From positions 1-9,764 of the forward strand of contig DATFAS010000180.1 of assembly GCA_035254305.1 (NCBI GenBank): 9,764 nt of DNA. The letters are read 5' to 3'. Position numbers and translations under genes: made by a program. This stretch comes from DATFAS01 sp035254305 (GTDB lineage Bacteria; Bacillota; Bacilli; Aneurinibacillales; RAOX-1). The stretch's first letter is position 1. Every line of letters begins with the position of its first letter. Below are positions 1 through 5,375 of this stretch, in pieces. The notes beneath the pieces were generated by a model, which was given only the letters and a program-made list of their open reading frames with translations, did not search any database and was not told the origin of the DNA.

Positions 1-50
1 ATGGATGATGTGGGGGGACAGCCATTTATTTGCTATGTATTGTAACAGGA

Positions 51-85
51 AAGCCTTGAACCATTATGATCACGGTTCAAGGCTT
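51..85. terminator. 12-bp perfect hairpin, terminator-like
   Basis: AAGCCTTGAACC (51-62) is the exact reverse complement of GGTTCAAGGCTT (74-85), around an 11-nt loop. On the minus strand it lies about 25 nt past the stop of the small ORF at 111-203. On the plus strand it lies 5 nt after a TAA (43-45) that could end a gene outside the window. Neither side has a clear T-run, so it is a stable hairpin that may end one or both transcripts but is not a textbook intrinsic terminator. Confidence 0.45.
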
Positions 86-110
86 ACTAGGTGTAAGAAT
101 TATTTATCAT

Positions 111-203
111 TTAGTGCGAAGCAAGCATTAGAGGAAGGATAACTAGAACGACACCGATCATTACGGGTGTTGCATAATACACCATATTTTCGAACCATCT
201 CAT
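111..203 (-). CDS. 30-aa single-span membrane peptide, function unknown
   Basis: Reading the minus strand from ATG at 203 gives a 30-residue peptide: a short polar/aromatic N-terminus (MRWFENMVYYATP), then a hydrophobic run of about 16 residues (VMIGVVLVILPLMLAS) and a C-terminal His. One membrane span is predicted. GAGGAG at 213-218 lies 9 nt upstream of this ATG. Another in-frame ATG at 210-212 directly abuts the GAGGAG and is too close to use. A good sigma-A promoter lies upstream (253-281), with two Fnr/CRP-type boxes, so this is probably an expressed gene and not a chance ORF. Its size and shape resemble small accessory subunits of membrane complexes (cytochrome bd or transporter micro-subunits), but I recognise no specific family and assign no function. 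The ORF and ribosome binding site are seen; expression is inferred. Confidence 0.6.
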   Translation of the reverse strand: MRWFENMVYYATPVMIGVVLVILPLMLASH

Positions 204-252
204 TTTTACCATCTCCTCATTCATCATTCATGAATTCATTCTTCATGAGTTC

Positions 253-281
253 ATTATAGCCTTAAAAAGAACGAATGTGAA
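253..281 (-). promoter_or_regulatory. Sigma-A promoter of the 30-aa peptide
   Basis: On the minus strand the -35 is TTCACA (plus 276-281, 5 of 6 to TTGACA), the spacer is exactly 17 bp (259-275) and the -10 is a perfect TATAAT (plus 253-258). Start of transcription is expected near 246, giving a leader of about 40 nt before the ATG at 203. The -35 hexamer is the right half of the palindromic box at 276-291, so a protein bound there would directly affect polymerase. Confidence 0.65.
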
Positions 282-291
282 TAATTTCACA
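276..291. promoter_or_regulatory. Fnr/CRP-type box 1
   Basis: TGTGAATAATTTCACA is a perfect TGTGA-N6-TCACA palindrome; one more A/T pair on each side makes 7-bp arms (275-292). TGTGA-N6-TCACA is the known binding consensus of Bacillus Fnr and of the CRP/FNR superfamily. Its centre is near -37.5 of the predicted minus-strand promoter and overlaps the -35. This differs by 4 bp from the -41.5 of classic activated sites, so it may repress, or the true start may lie a few bases away. Confidence 0.55.
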
Positions 292-298
292 TAATGTT

Positions 299-314
299 TG
301 TGATGAAATTCACG
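299..314. promoter_or_regulatory. Fnr/CRP-type box 2
   Basis: TGTGATGAAATTCACG matches TGTGA-N6-TCACA at 9 of 10 defined positions. Its centre is 23 bp, about two helical turns, from box 1, which places it near -60.5 of the predicted promoter, close to a class I activator position. The two boxes with flanks also form a longer imperfect inverted repeat (AAGAACG at 267-273 with CGTTCTT at 313-319). Confidence 0.45.
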
Positions 315-376
315 TTCTTGTCATTGTTTAGCCACACGGGCGCCACATTTGTTTGTTATTAAAATTCCTACACGAG

Positions 377-405
377 AAAAAAGGCTTTTCGCTAGAGAAT
401 AGCCT
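377..405 (-). terminator. Intrinsic terminator of the chemoreceptor gene
   Basis: Read on the minus strand: AGGCT, a single mismatch, TTC, a short loop, GAA, a mismatch, AGCCT, then a T-run formed by the A-run at 377-382. It lies 15 nt beyond the stop codon at 420-422, as expected for a Rho-independent terminator of the gene at 420-1247. Confidence 0.75.
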
Positions 406-419
406 CCTTCATAGACAAT

Positions 420-1247
420 TTAATTAACAGCAACCTTTAATAGATCCTCAGCAGTTTTTTCAATTCCTTCAAAGGATGTGCTTAATTCCTCCATACTTGC
501 CGCATGCTCTTGAGTGAAAGCGGCTACATGCTGGATCGACTCATTGATTCTTTCAATTGCCTTTTTGATCACGTCTAATTGTCCCTCTATTTCCCCAACA
601 GCCCTCTTACTATTGTCAGCCATTTTTCGAATTTCGTTGGCAACGACGGAAAAACCGCGGCCATGTTCACCAGCACGAGCTGCTTCAATCGCCGCATTCA
701 ACCCAAGCAAATGAGATTGCGAAGCAACTTCTTGCACAAAGCTTAGAATTGAACTGATCTTCTCTATATTTTCATTCAGTGCATTAGAGTCATTCGACAC
801 CACTTGCAACTGAGAGGCAACATCATTGGAAGCCTCCGTAATTTGTTCTGAAGTGGCTGCTACTGTCTCTAGGGTTGTTAATAAATCACTAGAACCTTTC
901 TGGAGCATTACACTTTTTTCATTGGACATAACGGTGGTGAAGACTCCGACAATCTTTCCTTGTTCATAAACAGGTGAGGCGTTTGCAATATAGGGAATTC
1001 CGAGCCTCTCCGAATCCCGTTCTTCTACGATTTTTTTTCTTGTTTCCAAAGCTTTGTGTGTAACTGTACCTTTAAGTTGGCTTAATTCTAAGCCTTCATA
1101 AAACTTAAAATCAATATTTTTCCCGGGGAGGTAGCCAATCACCTTGTCAAAGTCTGTCAAAACTAGACAAATATCCTCACAGATTGCTTGTTGGAATGTT
1201 TCAAGTTGATTCTTTATTTCTTGCAGTTTCTTCGAATGAATATCCAT
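420..1247 (-). CDS. Soluble methyl-accepting chemotaxis protein (YfmS-like)
   Basis: This 275-residue chemoreceptor has no transmembrane segment and no HAMP domain, so it should act in the cytoplasm. Residues 1-115 form a compact sensory module (LTDFDKVIGYLPGK near 30-43, conserved-looking ASPVYEQGKIVGVF near 90-103) of the kind in short Firmicute receptors such as B. subtilis YfmS; the ligand is unknown. Residues about 120-275 are the MCP signalling hairpin, with the CheA/CheW-binding tip in LGLNAAIEAARAGEHGRGF (181-199) and VVANEIRKMAD (201-211). The ATG at 1245-1247 is preceded by a G-rich ribosome binding site about 7 nt away. It is transcribed alone. For its promoter I see only a weak sigma-D-like pattern on the minus strand (TAAA at 1303-1306, 15-bp spacer, TGGTATAT at 1280-1287, half matching GCCGATAT). 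The MCP identity is certain; the YfmS comparison is from memory of domain layout. Confidence 0.93.
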   Translation of the reverse strand: MDIHSKKLQEIKNQLETFQQAICEDICLVLTDFDKVIGYLPGKNIDFKFYEGLELSQLKGTVTHKALETRKKIVEERDSERLGIPYIANASPVYEQGKIVGVFTTVMSNEKSVMLQKGSSDLLTTLETVAATSEQITEASNDVASQLQVVSNDSNALNENIEKISSILSFVQEVASQSHLLGLNAAIEAARAGEHGRGFSVVANEIRKMADNSKRAVGEIEGQLDVIKKAIERINESIQHVAAFTQEHAASMEELSTSFEGIEKTAEDLLKVAVN

Positions 1248-1351
1248 TAAAATCCCCCTATTTATATAACTAATAATAAATATACCATATTTTGCCGATT
1301 GATTTACTGCCTAAATTTTGTCAGTTAGCAAGATATAAATTTAATTTACTA

Positions 1352-1380
1352 TTTTCTAATTAGAAAAATAACACTATGAT
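1352..1380 (+). promoter_or_regulatory. Operator palindrome and promoter of the MFS-tautomerase operon
   Basis: TTTTCTAATTAGAAAA (1352-1367) is a perfect 16-bp palindrome. Eight bases downstream lies TATGAT (1375-1380), a good -10 (5 of 6). A 17-bp spacer would put a poor -35 (TTTTCT) inside the palindrome, as in promoters that need an activator or are repressed by a bound dimer. No regulator gene adjoins the operon, so the protein that binds here is not in the window. Confidence 0.45.
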
Positions 1381-1421
1381 AGAGAGTAGTTGAAAAACAC
1401 TCTCATAAGGGAGGGGTAGAA

Positions 1422-2600
1422 TTGGCTAAACACCCTGCATTATTTTTAATGGGAGGGATCATGGCTCTGTTTATTGCTATGGGAATTGGGCGATTTGCTT
1501 ATACCCCCATTTTGCCTCTTATGCAAAATCATGGTTCCTTTTCCAATGCCTTTGCAGGATATCTGGCCTCAATCAATTATGCCGGTTATATGTTAGGTGC
1601 CATTTTAGCCGGAGTGATACCTTGGAGGGGTAAAAGAATCCACTATTTTCGGATCAATCTCGTGATTAGCATTCTAACGACAGCTTGTATGGGATTGACA
1701 CATCTCTATTGGATTTGGCTTATTCTCCGTTTCATTTCAGGGCTTGCTAGTGCATTTATTTTCGTCTTATCCTCAAGCGTGGTATTAGATGCACTCGCGG
1801 CAAATGGGCGAACGAAATGGTCAGGCATCTTCTATGGGGGAGTAGGATTTGGAATTTTCTTCACTGGTTTTGCTGTTCCGCTGTTCAATCGTTTATTTAA
1901 TTGGGAGGGGGCTTGGATTGGGTTAGCTGTAACGAGTGTCATTCTTGGTACATTCTCTTGGTTCGGCCTTAAAGAGGAGACACAGACGAGATCCCAGACG
2001 AGTAGTACAGCGAAATGGGAAGGACAACCCACACCACGTCTATTACCTTGGCTAATTGCATCGTATGGCTGTGAGGGATTAGGGTATATTGTAACAGGAA
2101 CTTTCATTGTCTCCATTGCTGAGAAAATACCTGGTTTATCAGGAAATGCCTCACTGGTCTGGATGTTCGTGGGTCTTGCGGCAGCTCCATCCTGTATCAT
2201 CTGGTCCATGCTTGGTAAGCGGAATGGATTTGTGCTTTCCTTAGGTCTTGCTATGATTCTGCAAGCAGTAGGGATCGTTATTCCTGTTATTTGGAATTCA
2301 CCAGCAGGTGCCATCCTTAGTGCCTTATTATTTGGAGCTACATTCATGGGGATTACCACCCTTGCTACTACATTAGCACGCAGTATGAATCCTACAGGGA
2401 GCAGTCGTACGATAGGGTCCCTTACAGCCGTCTATGGTGCCGGCCAAATGATAGGGCCCTCTGGCGCTGGAATCCTTGCTTCCATTACACATAATTACAA
2501 CGGGGCATTAGTGGGCGCAGCTATAGTTGTCTTACTAGGCTCAGTGCTATTATGGGTTGGACAAGCTGTTCAAACCAAAAATAAGAAAGGAATGTGTTAA
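1422..2600 (+). CDS. YbfB/YjiJ-family MFS transporter
   Basis: A 392-residue, strongly hydrophobic protein with about 12 predicted spans and the normal length of a single MFS carrier. The opening FIAMGIGRFAYTPILPLMQ (residues 17-35) is the hallmark of the YbfB/YjiJ (MFS_4) family, usually annotated as sugar or small-molecule transporters of unknown substrate. Internal charged loops include LKEETQTRSQT near 180-190, the central cytoplasmic loop between the two six-helix halves. The start is TTG at 1422, supported by GGGAGGGG a few bases upstream; no better ATG is nearby. The next gene starts 5 nt after the stop, so the tautomerase is probably co-translated and may act on a compound moved by this carrier; that link is inference. 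Confidence 0.88.
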   Translation: MAKHPALFLMGGIMALFIAMGIGRFAYTPILPLMQNHGSFSNAFAGYLASINYAGYMLGAILAGVIPWRGKRIHYFRINLVISILTTACMGLTHLYWIWLILRFISGLASAFIFVLSSSVVLDALAANGRTKWSGIFYGGVGFGIFFTGFAVPLFNRLFNWEGAWIGLAVTSVILGTFSWFGLKEETQTRSQTSSTAKWEGQPTPRLLPWLIASYGCEGLGYIVTGTFIVSIAEKIPGLSGNASLVWMFVGLAAAPSCIIWSMLGKRNGFVLSLGLAMILQAVGIVIPVIWNSPAGAILSALLFGATFMGITTLATTLARSMNPTGSSRTIGSLTAVYGAGQMIGPSGAGILASITHNYNGALVGAAIVVLLGSVLLWVGQAVQTKNKKGMC

Positions 2601-2605
2601 ATACC

Positions 2606-2809
2606 ATGCCATATGTAAACATCAAAATTACCAACGAAAATGTAACACCAGAAAAGAAAGCAGCCCTTATTAAAGGGGCAACACAGCTTCTTGTCGATGT
2701 ACTTGGGAAAAATCCAAACACAACTGTAGTTGTAATTGACGAGGTCGAGACAGATAACTGGGGTATCGGCGGAGAAACGATCACCGTACGAAGACAGCAG
2801 GGGAAGTAA
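2606..2809 (+). CDS. 4-oxalocrotonate tautomerase-family enzyme
   Basis: A 67-residue protein beginning M-PYVNIKIT. The family uses the amino-terminal proline, exposed when Met is removed, as catalytic base. This fixes the start at ATG 2606 and rules out the in-frame GTG at 2594, which would bury the proline. The fold signature continues with EKKAALIKGATQLL, VVVIDEV and NWGIGGE (near residues 50-56 of the mature chain), equivalent to HFGIGGE in Pseudomonas 4-OT; Phe50 becomes Trp. By my alignment, Arg11 and Arg39 of the classical enzyme are both replaced by hydrophobic residues, so it should not be the classical 2-hydroxymuconate tautomerase. The only SD-like run (AAAGGA, 2586-2591) is 14 nt away inside the upstream gene, suggesting translational coupling to the carrier, whose stop is 5 nt upstream. 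Confidence 0.88.
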   Translation: MPYVNIKITNENVTPEKKAALIKGATQLLVDVLGKNPNTTVVVIDEVETDNWGIGGETITVRRQQGK

Positions 2810-2836
2810 GTGAGCCTATAAAAGGGGAAGATAACA

Positions 2837-3046
2837 ATGGAGAAAGGTGGTGAGTGGATGAGCCAACAAGAGTGGCGGCAAGAGGGACTAAATCAATTAA
2901 GTGAGAAGCAAAGCGAAGAAATGGATCAAATGTTAGCTAGAAGGTATGGTTTACCCATTGCTACACATACCGAAGACAAAATCCGATCATCAAACTTATC
3001 TGAATTGTTCTCAGGGCTTCCCATTAACAACGAATCAAAAGAATAG
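2837..3046 (+). CDS. 69-aa soluble protein of unknown function
   Basis: A small, charged protein with no membrane segment or signal peptide, rich in Glu, Gln and Ser. Its middle (LSEKQSEEMDQMLARRYGLP, about 21-40) looks helical and the tail is polar. Two starts are possible. ATG 2837 has GGGGAAG about 7 nt upstream; ATG 2858 (giving 62 residues) has AGGTGG 7 nt upstream. Sequence alone does not decide. It follows the tautomerase by 27 nt and ends just before a strong terminator, so it is the last gene of the carrier-tautomerase operon. I do not recognise a family. It might be a small partner or regulator of its neighbours, but nothing in the sequence proves this. Confidence 0.65.
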   Translation: MEKGGEWMSQQEWRQEGLNQLSEKQSEEMDQMLARRYGLPIATHTEDKIRSSNLSELFSGLPINNESKE

Positions 3047-3056
3047 CTTTCCGACT

Positions 3057-3090
3057 AAACAGTTGCTTCTATATAAAGCAGCTGTTTTTT
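3057..3090 (+). terminator. Intrinsic terminator of the MFS-tautomerase operon
   Basis: AAACAGTTGCTT (3057-3068) pairs with AAGCAGCTGTTT (3076-3087) over 12 bp with one G-U pair and a 7-nt loop, followed by a run of six T (3085-3090). It begins 10 nt after the stop codon at 3046. Confidence 0.9.
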
Positions 3091-3117
3091 CATTTTTGTT
3101 ACAGTTTTGATTTATAG

Positions 3118-3165
3118 GTAAACAGTTCTGTTAACATATGTTATGATATGGTTAATCAAATTAAC
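3118..3165 (+). promoter_or_regulatory. Promoter with three overlapping palindromes before the HHE gene
   Basis: A sigma-A-like promoter is formed by TAAACA (3119-3124, 4 of 6), a 17-bp spacer and TATGAT (3142-3147). Three dyads cover it: GTAAACAGTTCTGTTAAC (3118-3135, one mismatch), TAACATATGTTA (3132-3143, perfect) and GTTAAT-CAA-ATTAAC (3151-3165, perfect 6-bp arms) across the expected start of transcription. All share GTTAA-type half sites, suggesting one or more dimeric regulators. The regulator is not identified. Confidence 0.45.
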
Positions 3166-3220
3166 TATTTTTTTCAATAAAAGTATATTTTTTCAATATA
3201 GATATATTGGAGGGAGAGCC

Positions 3221-3652
3221 TTGAAATCAACTTTACAGAACTTACTCGTTTGTAAAAATCAACATAAAGACATCATGGATCGAATTCAATCTATCTTATC
3301 TATACACAGAGAAGAAACAAGGAAACTTCCTTCAACGGTAAGCTCAGAGTTGAATCAGTTATTTCTTCTTTATTTGCATCACATAAAAAGTGAGGAAGAA
3401 TATATCTTACCGATCCTTCAGGATATATTTCCAACACAAAAGGAGCTTAGTGAATATTTACAGCAGGAGCATCAAAGAATTTGCCTTGAAATCCAACTTA
3501 TGATCGATCATTGGGAGAGCCACAGCCAATGTCATGTTCTTGTTTATGACTGTCTGAATGAAATGTTCTCACATACTCATGAAGAAGAGGATTTACTTTA
3601 TCCTTTAATCCAACAGCATCTTACGAATGATACTCACCAAAGTATAAAATAA
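3221..3652 (+). CDS. Hemerythrin-like HHE-domain protein
   Basis: From TTG 3221 this gives 143 residues. The TTG follows GGAGGG by 6 nt. The frame is also open to an ATG at 3143, but that codon lies inside the predicted -10, has no ribosome binding site and would add 26 non-conserved residues. The metal-ligand pattern of the HHE four-helix bundle is visible: His15 (NQHKDIMD), His54 with Glu58 (LHHIKSEEEYILP), His84 (QQEHQRI), and the HTHEEEDLLYP block with His118/His120, Glu122 and Asp124. Such proteins bind a di-iron centre and are linked to oxygen or nitric-oxide sensing and iron-centre repair, or form part of regulatory proteins; here the domain stands alone with no fused effector. It is monocistronic and convergent with the next operon. 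The domain call is confident, the cellular role is not. Confidence 0.85.
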   Translation: MKSTLQNLLVCKNQHKDIMDRIQSILSIHREETRKLPSTVSSELNQLFLLYLHHIKSEEEYILPILQDIFPTQKELSEYLQQEHQRICLEIQLMIDHWESHSQCHVLVYDCLNEMFSHTHEEEDLLYPLIQQHLTNDTHQSIK

Positions 3653-3656
3653 AGCA

Positions 3657-3674
3657 CCTAACCCTATGGTTAGG
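3657..3674. terminator. Bidirectional hairpin between convergent genes
   Basis: CCTAACC (3657-3663) pairs perfectly with GGTTAGG (3668-3674) around a 4-nt loop. It follows the plus-strand HHE stop (3650-3652) by 4 nt and includes the stop codon of the minus-strand carrier (3670-3672). The minus-strand tail (TGCTTTATTTTATA) is T-rich; the plus-strand tail (CACTTATTT) is weaker. One hairpin probably ends both transcripts. Confidence 0.65.
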
Positions 3675-4863
3675 CACTTATTTCCTGATGGTTATGAACG
3701 GCTGGTTTTCTTCTATGACATAAAACATAATAAGTGATTGCAGACAATACAACAACGGCCGAAGCAAAAAGATACATGATTCGATAAGATGAAGAAGAGG
3801 CAATCAGCCCTAGAGCAGAAGCACCAAAACCTATTCCCGTGTCAAAGAATAAAAGGAAGGTTCCAGTTGCTAATCCTCTACGGTGAATAGGTGAGAGCAT
3901 GATCGCAATCGTTTGAAGGCTTGGGAATAGGGTTCCATATCCTAATCCAATAATCGCCCCAGAGGCTAACAGCATAAAAGAAGTATGTGACTGGCTAAGG
4001 CTAATCAAACCAACCACGTATAAGGCCATACTTGGATACATGATAACTTTTTCACCAAATCGATCAAAGATCTTACCTGTAAAAGGTCTGGATAGGACCA
4101 TGACCATCGCATAAACAACATAGAAGTAGCTAGCAACTCCCTCAAGACCTAATTCCTTCGCGTATACAGGAAGGAAGGTTAAGAGACCACTGTAGGCAAA
4201 AGAAAGAAAAATACCTACTAACGATATTGGAATGGCATTGGGTTCGATAAAGTTTTTCCAATGCAGTGATTTTCTTGGCTTATCCTTAGTAGGAGTATGA
4301 GCAGGGACTTTTGTCAAGCTGCCACATACAAATGCTAATAATGAAAAGATAGAAAAAAGAACGAATAGTAGTGTGAAATTATACTTAGAAATAAGGGTCA
4401 AGCCCAGAAATGGCCCCACTACCATAGCCATATTAAAGGAAAGAGCATAATAACCAATCCCTTCCCCCTTGCGCTTCTCAGGGATGACATCGGTGGCAAT
4501 AGTCCCTGTAGCGGTGGTAGCAATTCCAAAGCTAATCCCATGCAGAAACCTTAGCGCAACAAGAAGCATAAAGCTTCTAACCCCTAAGTACATGACAGTG
4601 GATGCTAGAAAAAGAGCTAAGGAAGCAAAGAGAAGTTTTTTGCGCCCAAGCTCATCGAGCCACTTACCCGCTAAGGGACGGAAAAGAACCGCTGCAATAA
4701 GAAAGGAAGTCATAATCGGGCCAATTTGTTGTTTATTTCCTTTCAAAATATCGATCACATATATAGGTAGAGTTGCAATAAGTGCATAGAAAGTTGTGAA
4801 AATAAGAAAGTTGCTTAACCAAATACCAATAAAATCTCGGTTCCATAAAGCTTGTTTGGACAA
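3670..4863 (-). CDS. DHA1-type MFS transporter (YwoG-like)
   Basis: A 397-residue carrier with about 12 predicted spans. The N-half has motif A as GKWLDELGRKK (66-76), between spans 2 and 3; a second motif-A-like loop (GKIFDRFGEKV) sits in the C-half, as expected from internal duplication. The opening (NRDFIGIWLSNFLIFTTFYAL) is typical of Bacillus YwoG/YfkF-type putative drug exporters. The start is TTG at 4863, with GGAGAG about 6 nt upstream and no competing ATG. It is 15 nt downstream of the marR gene and shares its promoter, so it is most likely an efflux pump induced when the MarR protein binds its ligand. In B. subtilis ywoG also neighbours a marR-family gene, ywoH; that parallel is from memory. 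The substrate is unknown. Confidence 0.87.
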   Translation of the reverse strand: MSKQALWNRDFIGIWLSNFLIFTTFYALIATLPIYVIDILKGNKQQIGPIMTSFLIAAVLFRPLAGKWLDELGRKKLLFASLALFLASTVMYLGVRSFMLLVALRFLHGISFGIATTATGTIATDVIPEKRKGEGIGYYALSFNMAMVVGPFLGLTLISKYNFTLLFVLFSIFSLLAFVCGSLTKVPAHTPTKDKPRKSLHWKNFIEPNAIPISLVGIFLSFAYSGLLTFLPVYAKELGLEGVASYFYVVYAMVMVLSRPFTGKIFDRFGEKVIMYPSMALYVVGLISLSQSHTSFMLLASGAIIGLGYGTLFPSLQTIAIMLSPIHRRGLATGTFLLFFDTGIGFGASALGLIASSSSYRIMYLFASAVVVLSAITYYVLCHRRKPAVHNHQEISA

Positions 4864-4878
4864 AATTATCTCTCCGTT

Positions 4879-5307
4879 CTAACGCAAGTTGTCTATATTT
4901 TGGCTGATTCGTTTGAGAATTTGTTTTAAGCGGGTAAGATCCTCTTCAGTCAACCCTTTTTCAGCTTCCTTCATACATTGAGCTTCAATTGGGACTAGCC
5001 TCTCACTCAATTCTCTTCCTTCCTTTGTCACATAAGTAAGAAAGGAACGGCGATCCTCTGCGTTTGGCTTTCTTTCAACAAGTCCTTTGCGTTCTAATTG
5101 ATCTAATATTCGCGTTACATTGGTTTGATCCTTTTCCACGCGGCAGGCCAGCGTCTTCTGGCTAATCCCATCTTTCTCAGCAAGTTGATTTAGTAAACCC
5201 CATTGCTCTGGAGTAATATCATAGGGGCCAAAATAAAAACTTAAATATTGGCTCATTCGGCGCCCTGTCTGATTGATCAAATAACCGATTGAATCATGAA
5301 GCGTCAA
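4879..5307 (-). CDS. MarR-family transcriptional regulator
   Basis: A 142-residue protein of usual MarR length. The winged helix-turn-helix spans about residues 48-96: ISQKTLACRVEKDQTNVTRILDQ forms the helices, and the wing carries the family signature AEDRRSFLTYVTKEG (83-97) with Asp85, Arg86 and Arg87. The flanking N- and C-terminal helices form the dimer interface. The start is TTG at 5307, with GAGGAGG 9 nt upstream; the nearby ATG is out of frame. Cys55 and Cys111 are present, but no known redox-MarR pattern is evident. It is first gene of an operon with the MFS carrier, and a perfect palindrome at its own promoter suggests autoregulation. MarR proteins act as dimers and let go of DNA on binding aromatic or drug-like ligands. 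Confidence 0.92.
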   Translation of the reverse strand: MTLHDSIGYLINQTGRRMSQYLSFYFGPYDITPEQWGLLNQLAEKDGISQKTLACRVEKDQTNVTRILDQLERKGLVERKPNAEDRRSFLTYVTKEGRELSERLVPIEAQCMKEAEKGLTEEDLTRLKQILKRISQNIDNLR

Positions 5308-5330
5308 ATTTCTCTTCCTCCTCTTAACTG

Positions 5331-5371
5331 ATTGCTATAGCAATTATATGTATACCATTCATTTTTGTCAA
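5331..5371 (-). promoter_or_regulatory. Consensus sigma-A promoter with MarR operator
   Basis: On the minus strand TTGACA (plus 5366-5371), exactly 17 bp, then TATAAT (plus 5343-5348): a perfect match to consensus in both hexamers and spacing. ATTGCTATAGCAAT (5331-5344), a perfect 14-bp palindrome of the TTGC-N4-GCAA kind, overlaps the end of the -10 and the start site, an ideal place for repression. Such a strong promoter would need tight repression, which fits MarR autoregulation. Binding by this MarR is inferred from position. Confidence 0.8.
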
Positions 5372-5375
5372 AATA

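Noticed and set aside
1..45. C-terminal end of a plus-strand gene (14 codons then TAA) before the hairpin at 51-85
   Set aside because: The position before a hairpin is suggestive, but 14 codons carry no recognisable signal and the coding side lies outside the window.
225..253. Imperfect direct repeat TCATGAATTCATTCT / TCATGAGTTCATTA
   Set aside because: Only two AT-rich copies, within a leader; not enough to call a repeat element or iteron.
514..714. Plus-strand ORF of 66 codons
   Set aside because: It is antisense to the conserved signalling domain of the chemoreceptor and has no family resemblance.
1277..1299. Sigma-D-like promoter on the plus strand (TAAA, 13 bp, GCCGAT)
   Set aside because: The spacer is 2 bp short, it points away from the chemoreceptor gene and the carrier has a closer -10.
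1832..2359. Minus-strand ORF of 175 codons
   Set aside because: It is the antisense shadow of the YbfB-type carrier, proline-rich and without recognisable domain or ribosome binding site.
2594..2605. GTG start adding four residues to the tautomerase
   Set aside because: It would bury the catalytic amino-terminal proline and leaves only 2 nt to the SD-like sequence.
3151..3165. CprK dehalobox or classical FNR half sites in GTTAATCAAATTAAC
   Set aside because: The halves are separated by 3 bp where those boxes need 4; kept only as a generic dyad.
3143..3220. N-terminal extension of 26 residues of the HHE protein starting at ATG 3143
   Set aside because: The ATG overlaps the predicted -10, has no ribosome binding site and the extension is not part of the domain; TTG 3221 has GGAGGG at proper spacing.
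4469..4789. Plus-strand ORF of 106 codons
   Set aside because: It is antisense to the motif-A region of the DHA1 carrier and shows low-complexity composition typical of a shadow frame.
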